DNA of 64,000 bases. Source: Pelomonas aquatica (GTDB lineage: Bacteria > Pseudomonadota > Gammaproteobacteria > Burkholderiales > Burkholderiaceae_C). Below are positions 36,394-47,612 of this stretch, one piece after another. Position numbers and translations under genes: made by a program. Every line of letters begins with the position of its first letter. The stretch's first letter is position 1. The stretch spans positions 160,735 through 224,734 of the forward strand of contig NZ_JAPPUW010000009.1 of NCBI RefSeq assembly GCF_026712205.1, given 5' to 3'. The notes below the pieces were generated by a model. The model did no database searches and was not told where the DNA came from. It saw only the letters and a list, made by a program, of their open reading frames with translations.

Positions 36394-37251
36394 TCACAGA
36401 ACCCTGACCATCTCCACATGCCCGATGCCAGCCTCCTCGAAAGGCTCGCCCCTGCGCTGGAAGCCCGCGCGCAGATAAAAATTCTCCGCCGACAGCTGCG
36501 CATGCAGCAGCACCTCGCGGTAGCCCTGCTTCCTCGCTTCGGCCATCAGCGCCTCCAGCACCTGGCGGCCGATGCGGGTGCCGCGCATCGTGCGCAACAC
36601 GGCCATGCGGCCGATCTTGGCGACGCCGGGCACATGCTCCAGCAGCCGGCCGGTGGCCAGCGGCAGGCCGAAGCGGTTGCGCGCCAGCGCATGCAGGCAG
36701 CTGGCGTCGGCGGCGTCCCATTCCATGTCGGCCGGGATGTGCTGCTCCTCGATGAAGACCTGGCGGCGGATGGCCGTGGCCGCGGGGCCGTGCTCGGACC
36801 ACGAGCCCAGGGCCACGTCGACGACGGGCTGGCCGGCCTCGAAGTCCTGCATCAGGCCGCGCAGGGCATCGGGCAGGCGCACGGGCGTCTGCGTGCCGGG
36901 GTCCGCGAAGACGTAGACCATCTCGGCCTGCACGAGCATCTGGTCACCATGGAAGATGGCGCCGTCGACCTTCATCGAGCTGTTGCCGAACTCGCGGCAG
37001 CGGATGCCGATGTCCAGCCGGTCGTCGTAGCGGGCCGAGCCGCGGTAGTCCAGCGTGGCGCGGCGTACATAGAGGTCGCCGCCCAGGCTCTTCATCGTGT
37101 CGGCATAGGGGATGGCCAGCGCCCGCCAGTAGCCGCTGACGGCCGTGTCGAGGTAGGTCAGGTAGTGGCCGTTGAAGACGATGCCCTGGGCGTCGATCTC
37201 GGCCCAGCGCACGCGCAGGGGCTCGAGGTGGCGGAATTCGGTGCGTTTCAT
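36394..37251 (-). CDS. Fused YbgC/FadM-type thioesterase and GNAT acetyltransferase
   Basis: A 285-residue two-domain protein. Residues 1-135 are a hotdog thioesterase (AEIDAQGIVFNGHYLTYLD near 16, with the D-x-x-G-x-V-x-x-x-x-Y signature; strands end with YVFAD). Residues about 145-285 are a GNAT fold (FIEEQHIP, GRMAVLRTMRGTRIGRQVLE as the acetyl-CoA loop, then FYLRAGF and a final E-M-V-R-V-L strand). The combination would couple thioester hydrolysis with acyl transfer; the substrates are unknown. The ATG at 37251 overlaps the stop of the upstream esterase (ATGA), so the two are linked. Similar fusions probably exist in relatives. Confidence 0.8.
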   Translation of the reverse strand: MKRTEFRHLEPLRVRWAEIDAQGIVFNGHYLTYLDTAVSGYWRALAIPYADTMKSLGGDLYVRRATLDYRGSARYDDRLDIGIRCREFGNSSMKVDGAIFHGDQMLVQAEMVYVFADPGTQTPVRLPDALRGLMQDFEAGQPVVDVALGSWSEHGPAATAIRRQVFIEEQHIPADMEWDAADASCLHALARNRFGLPLATGRLLEHVPGVAKIGRMAVLRTMRGTRIGRQVLEALMAEARKQGYREVLLHAQLSAENFYLRAGFQRRGEPFEEAGIGHVEMVRVL

Positions 37252-38177
37252 GGTGCAAGTCTCTCCCTGAGGGCTTGGGCACAGGCGTCCAGCGCAGTCA
37301 GCGCCTCCGGGATGTACCGCCCCATCTTGATGAAGTCGTGGGTGACGCCACGATACAGCTCCAGCTGCACCGGCACGGCGGCCGCGCGCAGCATGTCGGC
37401 ATAGGCCAGGCCTTCGTCGACGAGCGGGTCGCATTCGGCCAGCACGACGCAGGCCGGCGCGAGGCCGGCATGGTCCTCGGCCTCCAGCGGCGCGAAGCGC
37501 CAGTCGTGGCGCTGGCCCCGGTCGATGTAGTGGTCGAAGAACCAGGCGATGCTGGCCGCGTCGAGCAGGAAGCCGCTGGCAAAGAGCCTGTGCGAGGCCA
37601 TGCAGGGCTGGCTGGCGGTGCCGGGCATGATGAGCAGCTGCAGCGCCAGCGGCAGGCCGCGGTCGCGCGCGAAGAAGGCGGTGGCGGCGGCCAGCGTGCC
37701 GCCGGCGCTGTCGCCGCCGACGGCGAGCCGGCGGCCGTCCAGGCCCAGCACGCCGGCCCGCTCTTGCAGCCAGGCCAGCGCGGCCCAGGCGTCGTCGACG
37801 GCGGCGGGAAAGCGGTGCTCGGGGGCCAGGCGGTAGTCCAGCGCGACGACGGCCGCACCGCTGCGCAGGGCCAACTGGCGGCACAGGCTGTCATGGGTCT
37901 CGAGGTCGCCGATCGTGAAGCCGCCACCGTGCAGATAGAGCAGCACCGGCAGCCTGGCCTCGCTCGGCGCGTAGAGGCGCGCGGGCCGGCCGGCGACTTC
38001 GAGCTCCTGCACGCGGGCCAGCGGCGCGCGCGGCAGGTCGAGGATCTCGGCGCCCATGCGGTAGGCCAGGCGGGCCTCGCGAGGCGTCAGGCTGTGCAAG
38101 GGCGGGCGCTTGGCGCGGTGGATGCGTTCGAGCAGGCCGGCCATGCGCGGGGTCAGGAGCTGGGCGGGCGGATTCAT
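37248..38177 (-). CDS. Alpha/beta hydrolase, hormone-sensitive-lipase-like esterase
   Basis: A 309-residue esterase of the HSL (type IV lipase) family. The oxyanion-hole motif HGGG is at residues 83-86, the nucleophile Ser157 in GDSAGG, and probable Asp and His are in AECDPLVDEG and GVTHDFIKMG. There is no signal peptide. Substrates are short acyl esters; this one cannot be predicted. Its start overlaps the end of the S10 peptidase gene (ATGA, 38174-38177) and its stop overlaps the thioesterase-GNAT gene, so three genes form one chain. Confidence 0.9.
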   Translation of the reverse strand: MNPPAQLLTPRMAGLLERIHRAKRPPLHSLTPREARLAYRMGAEILDLPRAPLARVQELEVAGRPARLYAPSEARLPVLLYLHGGGFTIGDLETHDSLCRQLALRSGAAVVALDYRLAPEHRFPAAVDDAWAALAWLQERAGVLGLDGRRLAVGGDSAGGTLAAATAFFARDRGLPLALQLLIMPGTASQPCMASHRLFASGFLLDAASIAWFFDHYIDRGQRHDWRFAPLEAEDHAGLAPACVVLAECDPLVDEGLAYADMLRAAAVPVQLELYRGVTHDFIKMGRYIPEALTALDACAQALRERLAP

Positions 38178-39868
38178 TGGGCCCGTATTGTCCGCGGCGG
38201 CACCCAGGGATCGCGCAGCGGGGCCTGCACGGCCTTCTCCGTCGTCGGCGCGACGCTGCCCGGCCGCTGCGGCGTGCCGGCGCGGTCGACGGCGATGGCG
38301 GGCTGCGCCTCCAGCGCACGCCGCTCGGGGCCGAGATCGGCCGCGGCGCGCAGGGCCAGCGTGTTGGCGTAGAAGGCCTTCAGGTCGGCGAGCTGCCGAG
38401 GGCGCGTCGTGTCGTCCAGATAGCTCATGTGGCCGCCGGCGTAGTTGCGGATCTTCACGCGGCTGGCGTCGACGCGGGCCAGGTCGGCCTCGGTCAGGTG
38501 GAAGGGCGTGGCCAGGTCGTGATAGCCGCTGACGGCCAGCACGCGCAGCCGCGGGTTCTGCGCCAGCGCGGCGGCGAGGTCGGGCAGCGTGTCGGGCAGG
38601 GCCAGGCCGGCGTGGCTGAAGTCCCAGGAGTTGACCGCATTGCTGAGCAGCACATAGGTCGACGCGTTGCGGTAGCCGAGCTGGTCGCGCAGATGGGTCG
38701 CGATGCCGGTGGCGAAGCTGTCGCCGAGCCAGGTGCTGGAGACGTCACCCTCGGACGCGAGCGGGCTGCCGACCGCCGCCTTCATGCGGCCGTCGTAACG
38801 CCCCAGTTGCTGGCCGGAGATCAGCCAGAGCCGGAAGTTGTCGGCAGAAACATCGAGGCTGGCCTGCCACTGCGAGGCAGGCAGCCCGGTCATGTCGGCC
38901 AGCGGCTGCCAGATCGCCGGCGTGGGCTGGCGGCTCGCCAGCCAGGCCTGCAGCGCGGGTGCGTAGACGCTGTCGGCATAACTGCGTGCCTGCGCGGCCC
39001 AGGCGGCGAGGTCGGTGGGCTGGGGCTGCGTCAGGCGGTGGAAGGCGCCGACCATCGCCAGGCTGGGCAGGTAGCCGCTGCAGGCATGGCCGCCGCTGAT
39101 GCCGCAGTTGCTGTTGTAGTCCAGCGCCGGGGACTGCAGCACCAGGCCGTCGAGCATGACGCCGGCCTCCTGCAGCCGGCGCGCGAGCACGGCCGTGCGC
39201 GGGCCGCCATAGCTTTCGCCGTACAGGTATTTGGGCGAGGCCGCGCGGTGGTTGGCGGCCAGGTAGCGCTGGATGAAGTCGCGGAACACGGCCGCGTCGC
39301 TGTCCACGCCCCAGAAGCTGCGATTCGTGAAGGGCGCGATGGCCTCGGAGTAGCCGCAGCCCACGGCGTTGATGAAGACGAGGTCGGTCTGGCCGAGCAG
39401 GTGCTCGGCGTTGTCGACCATGGCGAAGGGCCGCGCGGCCGTCGTGTCGGGCACGCCGGTCACGAGGCGCCGGGGGCCGAAGCTGCCGAGCTGCAGCCAG
39501 ACCGAGGCCGAACCGGGGCCGCCGTTGTAGAAGAAGGTGACCGGGCGCGTCGCCACGTCCGCGCCGGGCAGCGTGTAGGCGACGTAGAACATCGACGCCT
39601 CGGCCGCGCCGGTCGGGTCGCGCGCGATCAGGTGGCCGGCCGTGGCGGTGTAGCTCAGCGTCTGGCCGTTGGCCGCGAGGCTTTGCGTGCTGGTGGCGGC
39701 GGCCTCGACGGCGCCGGGCAGGGACGCGTCGGATGCCGATGAGTAGACCGTCGTGTCGGTCAGGCCGGGCAGCTTGTCCGGCACCGGCGGGGTCGTCGTA
39801 CCACCTCCCCCGCCGCCGCAGGCTGCAAGGACGAGGGTGAGCAGCAGGGCCAGGGGAGTCGCACGCAT
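38174..39868 (-). CDS. Serine carboxypeptidase-like (S10) lipoprotein
   Basis: A 564-residue exported protein with a lipobox LAAC at residues 14-17 followed by a glycine run, so it is probably a lipoprotein. The S10 fold is visible in NGGPGSAS (residues 115-122), the nucleophile Ser219 in GESYGG, SGYHDLATPFH near 460 (probable Asp) and AGGHMSYLD near 490 (His). Members remove C-terminal amino acids; a peptide-scavenging role fits but is an inference. A TAGACT box lies exactly 7 bases before the ATG. It heads the esterase and thioesterase-GNAT chain. Confidence 0.9.
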   Translation of the reverse strand: MRATPLALLLTLVLAACGGGGGGTTTPPVPDKLPGLTDTTVYSSASDASLPGAVEAAATSTQSLAANGQTLSYTATAGHLIARDPTGAAEASMFYVAYTLPGADVATRPVTFFYNGGPGSASVWLQLGSFGPRRLVTGVPDTTAARPFAMVDNAEHLLGQTDLVFINAVGCGYSEAIAPFTNRSFWGVDSDAAVFRDFIQRYLAANHRAASPKYLYGESYGGPRTAVLARRLQEAGVMLDGLVLQSPALDYNSNCGISGGHACSGYLPSLAMVGAFHRLTQPQPTDLAAWAAQARSYADSVYAPALQAWLASRQPTPAIWQPLADMTGLPASQWQASLDVSADNFRLWLISGQQLGRYDGRMKAAVGSPLASEGDVSSTWLGDSFATGIATHLRDQLGYRNASTYVLLSNAVNSWDFSHAGLALPDTLPDLAAALAQNPRLRVLAVSGYHDLATPFHLTEADLARVDASRVKIRNYAGGHMSYLDDTTRPRQLADLKAFYANTLALRAAADLGPERRALEAQPAIAVDRAGTPQRPGSVAPTTEKAVQAPLRDPWVPPRTIRAQ

Positions 39869-39875
39869 GACGGCG

Positions 39876-39881
39876 AGTCTA
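39876..39881 (-). promoter_or_regulatory. -10-like box of the S10 peptidase gene, leaderless spacing
   Basis: Minus strand TAGACT, then CGCCGTC (7 bases), then the ATG at 39868. This matches the TANNNT form of leaderless promoters. Confidence 0.45.
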
Positions 39882-39922
39882 GGCACGCCGGACTAGGATG
39901 CAAAAAGAATCACGGAGGCGCC

Positions 39923-41062
39923 ATGGCCCAGATCCTCTACCTGACCCGCATCGAGCTGGCCTTCGGCGCCAGCCGGCTGCTGCCGGCCGAATGCGAGCGC
40001 ATCGGCATCCGCCGGCCCCTCGTCATCACCGATGCCGGCGTGCGCGCGGCCGGCGTGCTGGACGAGGCGCTGGCCGCCTTCGCCACCCGGCCGCCGGTCT
40101 TCGACCAGACGCCCTCCAACCCGACCGAGGCCGCGGTGCGCCTGGCCGTGCAGGCCTGCCGGGAACATGGTTGCGACGGCCTCATCGCCATCGGCGGCGG
40201 CTCCAGCATGGATCTGGCCAAGGGCGTGGCCATCGCGGCCACGCACGAGGGGCCGCTGAAGCGCTACGCCACCATCGAGGGTGGCGCCGGCGACATCGGC
40301 GCCAGCGTGCTGCCGCTGATCGCCGTGCCGACGACGGCCGGCACCGGCAGCGAGGTCGCACGCGGCGCCATCATCATCGTGGCCGACGGGCGCAAGCTGG
40401 GCTTCCACAACTGGGAGCTGCTGCCCAAGGCGGCCATCTGCGACCCGGCGCTGACGCTGAAGCTGCCGCCGGCACTGACGGCCGCGACCGGCATGGACGC
40501 CATCGCCCACTGCATCGAGACCTTCCTCGCGCCCGCCTTCAACCCACCGGCCGACGGCATTGCGCTCGAAGGCCTGCGCCGCGGCTGGGGCGCCATCGAG
40601 CGCGCCACGCGCGACGGCCAGGACCGCGACGCGCGGCTGGACATGATGTGCGCCAGCGTGCACGGCGCGATGGCCTTCCAGAAGGGCCTGGGCTGCGTGC
40701 ACTCGCTGAGCCATTCGCTCGGCGGCATCGACCCGCGCCTGCACCACGGCACGCTGAACGCGGTCTTCCTGCCGGCCGTCATCCGCTTCAATGCCGAGGC
40801 CGACAGCGTGCGGCGCGAGAGCCGCATCGAGCGCCTGGCCCAGGCCATGGGCCTGCCCGGCCGCGACGCCGATGCGGTGGCCGATGCCATCACGGCCATG
40901 AACGCCCGCCTGGGCCTGCCCGCCGGCCTGGCCGCGATGGGCGTGGGGCCGGAGCTGGATGCGCGCATCGTCGAGCACGCCCTGCCCGACCACTGCCACA
41001 AGACCAACCCGCGGCTGGCGAGCGCCGAGGACTATCTGGCCATGCTGGCCGATTCACGCTAA
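39923..41062 (+). CDS. Iron-containing alcohol dehydrogenase
   Basis: A 379-residue group III dehydrogenase. The NAD-binding loop reads [11 protein letters not shown] near residue 95, and the metal ligands are Asp and His residues in AIAHCIETF near 195 and HSLSHSLGG near 265, with the later His in [16 protein letters not shown] near 145 is typical. Oxidation of short alcohols or reduction of aldehydes is expected, but the substrate is unknown. A GGAG sequence precedes the ATG. It is divergent from the S10 gene with a 54-base gap and is followed by a chemoreceptor in its own unit. Confidence 0.93.
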   Translation: MAQILYLTRIELAFGASRLLPAECERIGIRRPLVITDAGVRAAGVLDEALAAFATRPPVFDQTPSNPTEAAVRLAVQACREHGCDGLIAIGGGSSMDLAKGVAIAATHEGPLKRYATIEGGAGDIGASVLPLIAVPTTAGTGSEVARGAIIIVADGRKLGFHNWELLPKAAICDPALTLKLPPALTAATGMDAIAHCIETFLAPAFNPPADGIALEGLRRGWGAIERATRDGQDRDARLDMMCASVHGAMAFQKGLGCVHSLSHSLGGIDPRLHHGTLNAVFLPAVIRFNAEADSVRRESRIERLAQAMGLPGRDADAVADAITAMNARLGLPAGLAAMGVGPELDARIVEHALPDHCHKTNPRLASAEDYLAMLADSR

Positions 41063-41181
41063 CGGCAATTCGCGAGCAGTCTGGCCGGTTTGGCCGAGTA
41101 TTCGCGCGCCTGCCCGGGCCGGCGGCGCTAGCATGTTGCGGGCCCCGGCGAAGGGCCCGACACCATTGCGAGGACAAGGAA

Positions 41182-42729
41182 ATGCGACTTTCGATTGGGC
41201 AACGGCTGGCCGCGGGGTTTGCACTGGTTCTGGCGCTGGCGGCCTGCGTGATCGGGCTGTCCGGCTGGCGGCTGGCATCCACGGCCGCGGCGACGCGGCA
41301 GATGATGGACGAGCCCCTCGCCAAGGAGCGCCTGATCTCCGACTGGAACCGCAACATCAATTCCGGCGTGCGCCGCACGATCGCGATCGCCAAGAGCTCC
41401 GACACCTCGCTGGTGCCGCTCTTCGCCGAGGAGCAGGCGCAGTCGACCAAGACCTCCGCCGAGATGCAGGAGAAGCTCAAGGGCATGATCCGCACGCCGG
41501 AAGAGCAGGCGATGTTCGACGCCGTCAGCAAGGCCCGGCTGACCTACATCGGCTCGCGCGACGAGATCGTCAAGCTGAAGAAGGACGGCCAGGCCGAGGC
41601 CGCGGACAAGCTGCTGACCGAGGTCTTCCTGCCGGGCTCCAAGGTCTATCTGGCCCGGATGCAGGACTTCCTCGACCACCAGCGCGCCGAGATCGACCGG
41701 ACGGCCAACGAGATCGACTCGACCAACAGCAGCAGCCGCGTGCTGCTGCTCGCGCTGGGCGCCGTCATGCTGTGCCTGGGCGGCGCGGCGGCCTGGACCA
41801 TCACGAAGAGCATCACGGCCCCGCTGGTGGCCGCCAACGAACTGGCCGAACGGGTGGCCGACGGCAACCTCGTGCCCTCGGGCCAGGGCATGGCGGCGCG
41901 CTCCGACGAGATCGGCCAGCTGCAGATGACGCTGCGCCGCATGCGCGAGTCGCTGTCGGGCACCATCGGCGGCATCCGCGACGTGGCGGAATCCATCAAC
42001 ACGGCCGCGGCCGAGATCGCCAGCGGCAACCAGGACCTGAGCGCGCGCACCGAGAAGGCCGCGTCCAGCCTGGAGGAGACCGCCAGCGCGATGGAGGAGC
42101 TGACCGGCACCGTGCAGCACTCGGCCGCGTCGGCCGGTCAGGCCAATTCGCTGGCGCTGTCGGCGGCCAGCGTGGCCCAGCGCGGCGGCGCGGTGGTGGC
42201 CCAGGTCGTCAGCACGATGGACGAGATCAACGCCAGCTCGCGCCGGATCGCCGACATCATCGGCGTCATCGACGGCATCGCCTTCCAGACCAACATCCTG
42301 GCGCTGAACGCGGCCGTCGAGGCCGCCCGTGCCGGCGAGCAGGGCCGCGGCTTCGCGGTCGTGGCCGGCGAGGTGCGCTCGCTGGCGGGCCGCAGCGCGG
42401 ACGCCGCCAAGGAGATCAAGAGCCTGATCGGCAGCAGCGTGGAGCGGGTGGAGGCCGGCTCGCGCCTGGTGGCCGAGGCCGGCTCGACGATGGACGAGCT
42501 GGTCGGCGCCGTGCAGCGCGTGAAGGACATCATGGGCGAGATCACGACGGCGACGGCGGAGCAGTCCGACGGCATCGCGCAGGTGAACATCGCCATCGCC
42601 CAGCTGGACCAGGTCACGCAGCAGAATGCGGCGCTGGTGGAGCAGTCCACCGCGGCGGCCGAGAGCCTGCGCGATCAAGCCCAGTCGCTGACGGCCGCGG
42701 TCGGCACCTTCAAGGTGGCGCGCCGCTGA
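41182..42729 (+). CDS. Methyl-accepting chemotaxis protein (four-helix-bundle sensor)
   Basis: A 515-residue chemoreceptor: transmembrane helix 1 (about 8-30), a periplasmic four-helix-bundle domain (35-190), transmembrane helix 2 (190-212), a HAMP linker (212-265) and a cytoplasmic signalling hairpin with the conserved tip [23 protein letters not shown] region (about residues 362-384). The C-terminus lacks the NWETF-type CheR-binding pentapeptide. An AGGA lies 8 bases before the ATG. No che genes are nearby, so it is an orphan receptor. The signal is unknown. A weak GC-rich hairpin follows its stop (42731-42751), between it and the convergent KAS III gene. Confidence 0.95.
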   Translation: MRLSIGQRLAAGFALVLALAACVIGLSGWRLASTAAATRQMMDEPLAKERLISDWNRNINSGVRRTIAIAKSSDTSLVPLFAEEQAQSTKTSAEMQEKLKGMIRTPEEQAMFDAVSKARLTYIGSRDEIVKLKKDGQAEAADKLLTEVFLPGSKVYLARMQDFLDHQRAEIDRTANEIDSTNSSSRVLLLALGAVMLCLGGAAAWTITKSITAPLVAANELAERVADGNLVPSGQGMAARSDEIGQLQMTLRRMRESLSGTIGGIRDVAESINTAAAEIASGNQDLSARTEKAASSLEETASAMEELTGTVQHSAASAGQANSLALSAASVAQRGGAVVAQVVSTMDEINASSRRIADIIGVIDGIAFQTNILALNAAVEAARAGEQGRGFAVVAGEVRSLAGRSADAAKEIKSLIGSSVERVEAGSRLVAEAGSTMDELVGAVQRVKDIMGEITTATAEQSDGIAQVNIAIAQLDQVTQQNAALVEQSTAAAESLRDQAQSLTAAVGTFKVARR

Positions 42730-42750
42730 ACCCGGGGGCGAGGCCCGGTT

Positions 42751-43884
<1,134 letters not shown>

Positions 43885-43929
43885 GATTGAGAAGGGGCCG
43901 CCGCCGCCCCGTGTTGGAACAAGGGCATG

Positions 43930-43935
43930 ATTTTA
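43930..43935 (-). promoter_or_regulatory. Candidate -10 box of the KAS III gene
   Basis: Minus strand TAAAAT, about 46 bases before the ATG at 43884. No close TTGACA was found. Confidence 0.3.
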
Positions 43936-43992
43936 TCGAGCCGCCCTGGTGCAGCACCACGGCCCGCCCCTGGACCAACCCTGCCCCGCGCC

Positions 43993-45303
43993 ATGCTTGA
44001 AGACAGCCTGCTCCCTGCCGACGACCCGCTGCGCCTCGTGCTGCACAACGAGGTCCATGCCCGCCCGCCCGCCCGCATCCGGCTGCCGGCGGCCATCGTC
44101 TACGTCGCGGTGCTGAACGACGGCGTCAGCCGCGCCGACGAGCACGCCCATCTGCAGCGCCTGCCCGGGCAGCACGCGTTGGCGTCGGACGCGCTGAACG
44201 CCAACTTCCTGCGCCTGCGCAGCGAGGGCTTCTCGCTGAAGTGGGAGCGGCACAGCGAGTTCACGCGCTACTCGGTCATGCAGGCCCTGCCGCCCGACGT
44301 CGAACCCGGCCCCGCGGCGCTGGACGCGCTGGCGCTGCGCGTGCCGCCCGACTGGCTGGCGCGCATCCCGGGCCGCACCTTCGTCGCCATCAAGATGGTG
44401 CTGCTGGAGCGCTCGCTGGCCTTCGCGCCCAGCGCGCTCGCCGAGGCCCAGGGCTGGTTCGGCGAGCATGCCGTCGTCGCGTCGACGATGGGCGGCGGCC
44501 ACTCCATCGTCGTGACCGACTTCCGCCTGCGCGCCAGCGGCTTCGAGCATGTCGTCGTGCTGGCAGAGCCGGGCACGCCGGAGACCCGCGTCGGCCGCAT
44601 CTCGCAGCGGCTGCTGGAGCTGGAGACCTACCGGCTGATGGCGCTGCGCGGCCTGCCGGTGGCCAAGGCGCTGGCACCGACGCTGGCCCAGGTGGAAGCC
44701 GCGCTGGCCGGCGTCACCGCGCGTCTGGAGCAGCGCGACGCCTCCGAGGCGGCCCTGCTGGACGACCTGATCGCAACGGCCGCCCGCATCGAGCACGCCA
44801 CCGCCGCGCACGGCTACCGCTTCGCGGCGACCCAGGCCTACCACGCCATCGTCGAGAACCGCATCGCCGAGCTGCACGAGGGCAAGGTGGCCGGCGTGCA
44901 GACCCTGGGCGAGTTCATGCAGCGCCGGCTGTCGCCGGCCATCGCCACCGTGACGGCCACGGCCCAGCGCCTGGCCGCGCTGTCCCAGCGCATCTCGCGC
45001 ACCAGCGCGCTGCTGCGCACCCGCGTCGACATCGCCACCGAATCGCAGAACCAGCAGCTGCTGACCCAGCTCGGCGAGGGCCAGAACACCCAGTTGCGCA
45101 TGCAGGCCACCGTCGAGGGCCTGTCGCTGGCGGCCATCACCTATTACGTCGTCAGCCTGCTGGCCTATGGCTTCAAGGCGCTGAAGCACGAAGACTGGCT
45201 GCCGATCAGCCCGGAGCTGGCCATCGGGCTGGCCATCCCCTTCGTGCTGGCGACCGTGTGGTGGACGACGCGGCGCATCCACCGCAGGTTCTTCGGGCAT
45301 TGA
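43993..45303 (+). CDS. DUF3422-family membrane protein
   Basis: A 436-residue protein matching DUF3422. The N-terminal part (RLVLHNEVHARPP) carries the EVHARP motif typical of the family; the central part is a soluble helical and coiled-coil region. The C-terminus has two hydrophobic helices (about 378-398 and 407-427) and ends with basic residues. The function is unknown. It stands alone, divergent from the KAS III gene, and is followed by an intrinsic terminator at 45323-45354. The ATG at 43993 was taken over earlier in-frame codons because it starts the family's conserved N-terminus. Confidence 0.85.
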   Translation: MLEDSLLPADDPLRLVLHNEVHARPPARIRLPAAIVYVAVLNDGVSRADEHAHLQRLPGQHALASDALNANFLRLRSEGFSLKWERHSEFTRYSVMQALPPDVEPGPAALDALALRVPPDWLARIPGRTFVAIKMVLLERSLAFAPSALAEAQGWFGEHAVVASTMGGGHSIVVTDFRLRASGFEHVVVLAEPGTPETRVGRISQRLLELETYRLMALRGLPVAKALAPTLAQVEAALAGVTARLEQRDASEAALLDDLIATAARIEHATAAHGYRFAATQAYHAIVENRIAELHEGKVAGVQTLGEFMQRRLSPAIATVTATAQRLAALSQRISRTSALLRTRVDIATESQNQQLLTQLGEGQNTQLRMQATVEGLSLAAITYYVVSLLAYGFKALKHEDWLPISPELAIGLAIPFVLATVWWTTRRIHRRFFGH

Positions 45304-45322
45304 ACACCGCGTAGAATCAATC

Positions 45323-45354
45323 ACCGGGCCCAAATTTTTGGCGCCCGGTTTTTT
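45323..45354 (+). terminator. Intrinsic terminator after the DUF3422 gene
   Basis: A 7-base stem ACCGGGC / GCCCGGT with a 13-base loop and a T6 run, 20 bases after the stop. A TAGAAT (45312-45317) lies just before it, so the same hairpin could also act as a leader terminator for guaC. The remaining 185 bases up to guaC hold only the 72-bp repeat and no gene. Confidence 0.75.
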
Positions 45355-45465
45355 GTGCCCGCTGCAATGGCGGGCCGGCAGCCGGGATCGCCAGGTCAAG
45401 CGCTCGCAGCCCAGGTCGCGCACTGCATGAACGCGCGCCGATTGATGCGAACTTCAGAAGGAAAT

Positions 45466-45537
45466 GCCCCCACGCGCGCTCCGCTTGCTGCCCCCCGAGG
45501 GGGCGCGTCGGCGGTTTCGGGCGGCCGGGCACCGCTG
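45466..45537 (-). repeat. 72-bp dispersed intergenic repeat, copy 2
   Basis: The reverse complement matches copy 1 (21462-21533) at 64 of 72 bases. It includes the palindrome CCCCCTCGGGGGG and ends 2 bases before the guaC ATG, so, as at pabBC, the element lies immediately upstream of the gene in the same relative orientation. Confidence 0.8.
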
Positions 45538-45539
45538 AC

Positions 45540-46517
45540 ATGGAAATCTTCGACTACGACAACATCCTGCTGCTGCCGCGCCGCTGCCGCGTGGAGAGCC
45601 GCTCGGACTGCGACACCTCGGTGCAGTTCGGCCCGCGCCGCTTCAAGCTACCGGTCGTGCCCGCCAACATGAAGACCGTGGTGGACGAGCCCATCACCGA
45701 GATGCTGGCCCGCGAGGGCTACTTCTACGTGATGCACCGCTTCGACCTCGACGGCCTCGCCTATGCCCGCTCGATGCGCGACAAGGGCCTGCTGGTCTCC
45801 CTGAGCGTCGGCGTGAAGCCGGCGGACCATGCCCTCGTCGACCGGCTGGCCGCCGAAGGCATCGGCGCCGACTACCTGACCATCGACATCGCCCACGGCC
45901 ATGCCGAGAGCGTGCAGCGCATGATCGGCCACATCAAGCAGCGCCTGCCCGCCAGCTTCGTCATCGCCGGCAACGTCGGCACGCCCGAGGGCGTCATCGA
46001 CCTGGAGAACTGGGGCGCGGACGCGACCAAGGTCGGCGTCGGGCCGGGCAAGGTCTGCATCACGCGGCTCAAGACCGGCTTCGGCACCGGCGGCTGGCAG
46101 CTGTCGGCGCTGAAATGGTGCTCGCGCGTGGCCACCAAGCCCATCGTGGCCGACGGCGGCATCCGCCACCACGGCGACATCGCCAAGAGCGTGCGCTTCG
46201 GCGCCAGCATGGTCATGGTCGGCTCGCTGTTCGCCGGCCACGAGGACTCGCCCGGCCAGACCGTCGAGGTCGACGGCAAGATCTACAAGGAGTATTACGG
46301 CTCGGCCTCGGACTTCAACAAGGGCGAGTACCGGCATGTGGAGGGCAAGCGCATCCTGGAGCCGGTCAAGGGCCGCCTGGCCGACACGCTGCGCGAGATG
46401 CAGGAAGACCTGCAGAGCTCGATCTCCTATGCCGGTGGCACGCAGTTGTCGGACTTGCGCAAAGTGAACTATGTGGTGCTCGGCGGAGAAAACGCGGGGG
46501 AACACTTGTTCATGTGA
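45540..46517 (+). CDS. guaC: GMP reductase
   Basis: A 325-residue IMPDH/GMPR-family TIM barrel that converts GMP to IMP with NADPH. The catalytic Cys is in GPGKVCITR (near residue 176). The IMP-binding loop VADGGIR and the [13 protein letters not shown] flap fit the shorter GMP reductase group; there is no CBS domain as in IMP dehydrogenase. The start MEIFDYDN is typical. The ATG lies 2 bases after the 72-bp repeat and no Shine-Dalgarno is visible, so its promoter may lie within or upstream of the repeat. The convergent sensor kinase ends 16 bases past its stop. Confidence 0.92.
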   Translation: MEIFDYDNILLLPRRCRVESRSDCDTSVQFGPRRFKLPVVPANMKTVVDEPITEMLAREGYFYVMHRFDLDGLAYARSMRDKGLLVSLSVGVKPADHALVDRLAAEGIGADYLTIDIAHGHAESVQRMIGHIKQRLPASFVIAGNVGTPEGVIDLENWGADATKVGVGPGKVCITRLKTGFGTGGWQLSALKWCSRVATKPIVADGGIRHHGDIAKSVRFGASMVMVGSLFAGHEDSPGQTVEVDGKIYKEYYGSASDFNKGEYRHVEGKRILEPVKGRLADTLREMQEDLQSSISYAGGTQLSDLRKVNYVVLGGENAGEHLFM

Positions 46518-46532
46518 TCGCCCGCTTGCGCT

Positions 46533-47612
46533 TCAGCCGAAGCGCACGGACGCTTCGAATCCCGGCTCGGCGTTGCGCAGCGCCAGCCGCCCGCCATGGG
46601 CTTCGGCCACCAGCCGGCACAGGCACAGCCCCAGGCCGACGCCGCCCTCGTGGCGGCTGCGCGCGGCGTCCGGCCGGTAGAAGGGCTGACCCAGATGCGG
46701 CAGCGATTCCGGCGGCACGCCGGGGCCGAAGTCGCGCACGCCCAGGCGCACGCCGCTGCCCTCGCGGACGAGGCTGAGCCGCACCGCGCCGCGCGCTGCG
46801 TCGTTGTGGCGCAGCGCGTTGTGCACGAGGTTGCGCAGCAGCAGCTGCACACGCAGCCGGTCCAGCTTCAGCACCGGCAGGCCGGGCTCGACGTGCAGCA
46901 CCACGCCCGGCAGTGCCTGTTCCCGTGCCAGCCCGGCGAGGTCGCAGTCGGCCAGCTGCAACGCGCTGTGGCCGCTGCCCAGCCGCTCGCTCTCCAGCAG
47001 CGCCGTGATGAGGTCGCGCATCTGCGCCAGCTCGTCCAGCAGCGCATCGCGCGAACCGCCCTCGCCCACCAGCTCGGCGTGCAGGCGTGCGCGCGTCAGC
47101 GGGCTGCGCAGCTCGTGGCTGATGGCCAGCAGCAGCGCACGCTTGCCGTCCAGCATGGCCTGGATGTCGGCGGCCATCTGGTTGAAGCGCACGGCCAGGT
47201 CGCCGATCTCGTCGCCATGGATGACGGGCACGCGGTGGTCGAACTCGCCGCGCCGGAAGGCATCCGCCCCCATCGCCAGCGCATGCAGGGGCCGGACCAT
47301 GTGGCGAATCATGCCGAAGGCCAGTCCGGTCACGAGCAGCAGCGCCGGCACGGCCCAGAGCAGGCCATACGCACTGCCCATGGACGCCCACAGGATGCCG
47401 CTGCTGACGCAGGCCAGCAGCATGAAGACAGCGATCAGGCGCGCCCCCAGCGAATGCTTGAAGCGCGCATGCTGGTGATGCCAGCGCTGATGCCAGCGGT
47501 GCCGCACGCGCCAACGGTAGTCCCAGTCGCGCTGCATGCGCCTGGCGCGCTTCTTCTGCTTGCTGTCCCAACGCTCGCGCCAGCGGTGGTCGTAGGGATG
47601 GTGGGAGCGCAT
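46533..47612 (-). CDS. Sensor histidine kinase, CpxA-like, with His/Arg/Trp-rich N-terminus
   Basis: A 359-residue kinase. The first 55 residues are unusual: rich in His, Arg and Trp ([11 protein letters not shown]), presumably cytoplasmic, and possibly metal-binding. Two transmembrane helices (about 56-75 and 80-100) enclose almost no periplasmic loop. A HAMP (105-160), HisKA (SHELRSPL, H-box near 171) and ATPase domain (N-box [14 protein letters not shown] boxes FGPGVP and GGVGLGLCL) follow. The start at 47612 shares one base with the response-regulator stop (TGATG). Sensing is more likely intramembrane or cytoplasmic than in the periplasm, given the short loop. Confidence 0.88.
   Translation of the reverse strand: MRSHHPYDHRWRERWDSKQKKRARRMQRDWDYRWRVRHRWHQRWHHQHARFKHSLGARLIAVFMLLACVSSGILWASMGSAYGLLWAVPALLLVTGLAFGMIRHMVRPLHALAMGADAFRRGEFDHRVPVIHGDEIGDLAVRFNQMAADIQAMLDGKRALLLAISHELRSPLTRARLHAELVGEGGSRDALLDELAQMRDLITALLESERLGSGHSALQLADCDLAGLAREQALPGVVLHVEPGLPVLKLDRLRVQLLLRNLVHNALRHNDAARGAVRLSLVREGSGVRLGVRDFGPGVPPESLPHLGQPFYRPDAARSRHEGGVGLGLCLCRLVAEAHGGRLALRNAEPGFEASVRFG

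Noticed and set aside
45330..45470. A purine riboswitch upstream of guaC
   Set aside because: No conserved purine-aptamer core or pairing is seen; the region is a terminator plus a repeat.
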